Source: an uncultured Paracoccaceae bacterium | Lineage (GTDB): Bacteria; Pseudomonadota; Alphaproteobacteria; Rhodobacterales; Rhodobacteraceae | NCBI GenBank assembly: GCA_937927885.1 | Contig: CALEZJ010000492.1 | Span: forward strand, 1-8,081 | Direction: 5' to 3' | DNA: 8,081 nt | Shown: positions 6,087 through 8,081 of the stretch, piece after piece | Numbering within the stretch: position 1 is the stretch's first letter | How the letters are laid out: every line of letters begins with the position of its first letter | Translations under genes and position numbers: made by a program | Notes under the pieces: model-generated | The model's input: the letters and a program-made list of their open reading frames with translations, nothing else | Told to the model about the DNA's origin: nothing | The model's database searches: none

Positions 6087-6323
6087 CTAGCGCCGCGCGC
6101 GCAGGATGCGCTGCCAGAGGGTGCCGCCAACCCACCGCGCCAGCACGAAATACAGGATGATGACCGCGAACAGCACCAGCGCCGGCATGCCGTTCAGCGA
6201 AAAGCCGGTGTCGCTGACATTGCCGGTCAGCTTGCCGATCACATAGCCGCCGATGAAGAAGACGGTGAAGAAATCGAGGATGGCGGCCAGAATGATGCGC
6301 CAGGTCGCGACTTGGGTGCTCAT
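6087..6323 (-). CDS. Small RDD-like membrane protein
   Basis: A 78-aa protein with two clear membrane segments, about 9-30 (IILAAILDFFTVFFIGGYVIGK) and 48-67 (ALVLFAVIILYFVLARWVGG), joined by a polar loop and ending in basic RILRARR. The first segment has the R...AAILDFFTVFF pattern typical of the start of RDD-family domains. Full RDD proteins are longer, so this is a minimal form; similar short versions are, as I recall, annotated in Rhodobacteraceae. Its function is unknown. The start is well supported: GGAGG (6333-6329) lies five bases before ATG 6323, while an upstream in-frame extension to 6449 has no such site. It is divergent from guaA and upstream of the MttB-like gene. The inner membrane location is inferred from hydrophobicity. 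Confidence 0.8.
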   Translation of the reverse strand: MSTQVATWRIILAAILDFFTVFFIGGYVIGKLTGNVSDTGFSLNGMPALVLFAVIILYFVLARWVGGTLWQRILRARR

Positions 6324-6411
6324 GGGTTCCTCCGTGTGCTGCTGGGGGCGCGCCCAGTTCACACCCGCAGCGCCCGTCTGTCCAGTGGTTCCATCCCGTG
6401 CAGCGCACCCC

Positions 6412-6440
6412 TGCCCGGAACGGTCCTCCCCCTTGATAAT
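6412..6440 (+). promoter_or_regulatory. Possible guaA promoter
   Basis: GATAAT (6435-6440) is a 5-of-6 match to the -10 consensus in otherwise GC-rich DNA. A weak -35-like TGCCCG (6412-6417) is 17 bases upstream. Transcription would start near 6447, giving a leader of about 20 bases before ATG 6467. The ribosome site is weak (AGGCGAAG, 6457-6464). No riboswitch or clear operator is visible in the 143-bp divergent gap (6324-6466). Confidence 0.4.
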
Positions 6441-6466
6441 CAGGGCCACAGCGGCTAGGCGAAGCC

Positions 6467-8040
<1,574 letters not shown>

Positions 8041-8044
<4 letters not shown>

Positions 8045-8081
8045 CCCTGACCATCCGCCCCCTGACCGCCGCCGACCAGCC
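8041..8081 (+). CDS. Probable GNAT acetyltransferase, 5' end only
   Basis: ATG at 8041 overlaps the guaA stop (ATGA). Only 13 full codons are visible, [21 protein letters not shown] is a very common opening of GNAT-family N-acetyltransferases (first strand and turn of the fold), but the stretch is too short for certainty and says nothing about the substrate. The overlap suggests co-translation with guaA. Confidence 0.55.

Noticed and set aside
4284..6458. 724-codon + strand open frame
   Set aside because: It is antisense to the MttB-like and RDD-like genes, low-complexity Arg/His/Gly/Ala composition, and starts inside the inverted repeat.

Overview
The window is GC-rich, densely coding chromosomal DNA with strong G/C third-position bias, and every recognisable protein looks alphaproteobacterial. 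I place it in the Rhodobacterales/Rhodobacteraceae (Rhodobacter-Paracoccus-roseobacter group). The reasons are the Fpr with its AFVGDGI tail, a DUF934 protein next to fpr, an MttB-like methyltransferase of the kind common in that order, and a 3'-end motif (GAGGATATTTG...CAGATGAAA) that I remember from intergenic DNA of this group. The genus cannot be fixed from this sequence alone.

Layout, left to right. (1) 1-496, + strand: the 3' end of a gene for an extremely alanine-rich protein with a tandem EAAAA array, followed by a strong bidirectional terminator. (2) 569-3642, - strand, in transcription order: a GMC-family flavin alcohol/choline dehydrogenase-like gene, a DUF934 gene and fpr (ferredoxin-NADP+ reductase). 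(3) 3748-4212, + strand: an Lrp/AsnC regulator divergent from the GMC gene, with a 105-bp shared control region. (4) 4213-4430: a non-coding block of terminators and hairpins. At its centre a 24-bp perfect inverted repeat is formed by two tail-to-tail copies of the 3'-end motif. (5) 4431-6323, - strand: a 78-aa RDD-like membrane protein followed by a non-pyrrolysine MttB-family (COG5598) methyltransferase. (6) 6467-8044, + strand: guaA, complete, overlapping by ATGA the start of a probable GNAT acetyltransferase that runs off the end.

How the genes may work together. GuaA makes GMP from XMP and is housekeeping. Fpr and DUF934 are known companions of sulfate-assimilation (cysI/cysH) genes in this order. 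Here those genes are not immediately upstream and a GMC dehydrogenase occupies that place, under probable control of the divergent Lrp regulator. The GMC dehydrogenase and the MttB-like protein both belong to families that can act on choline, betaines or methylated amines, so a link to quaternary-amine catabolism is possible. No corrinoid protein, betaine-aldehyde dehydrogenase or transporter in the window supports it.

I found no CRISPR array, prophage, transposase, tRNA or rRNA. I see no convincing new multi-gene system. The most unusual items are the head-to-head 3'-end repeats, the repeat-expanded alanine-rich gene, and the GMC/DUF934/fpr arrangement.
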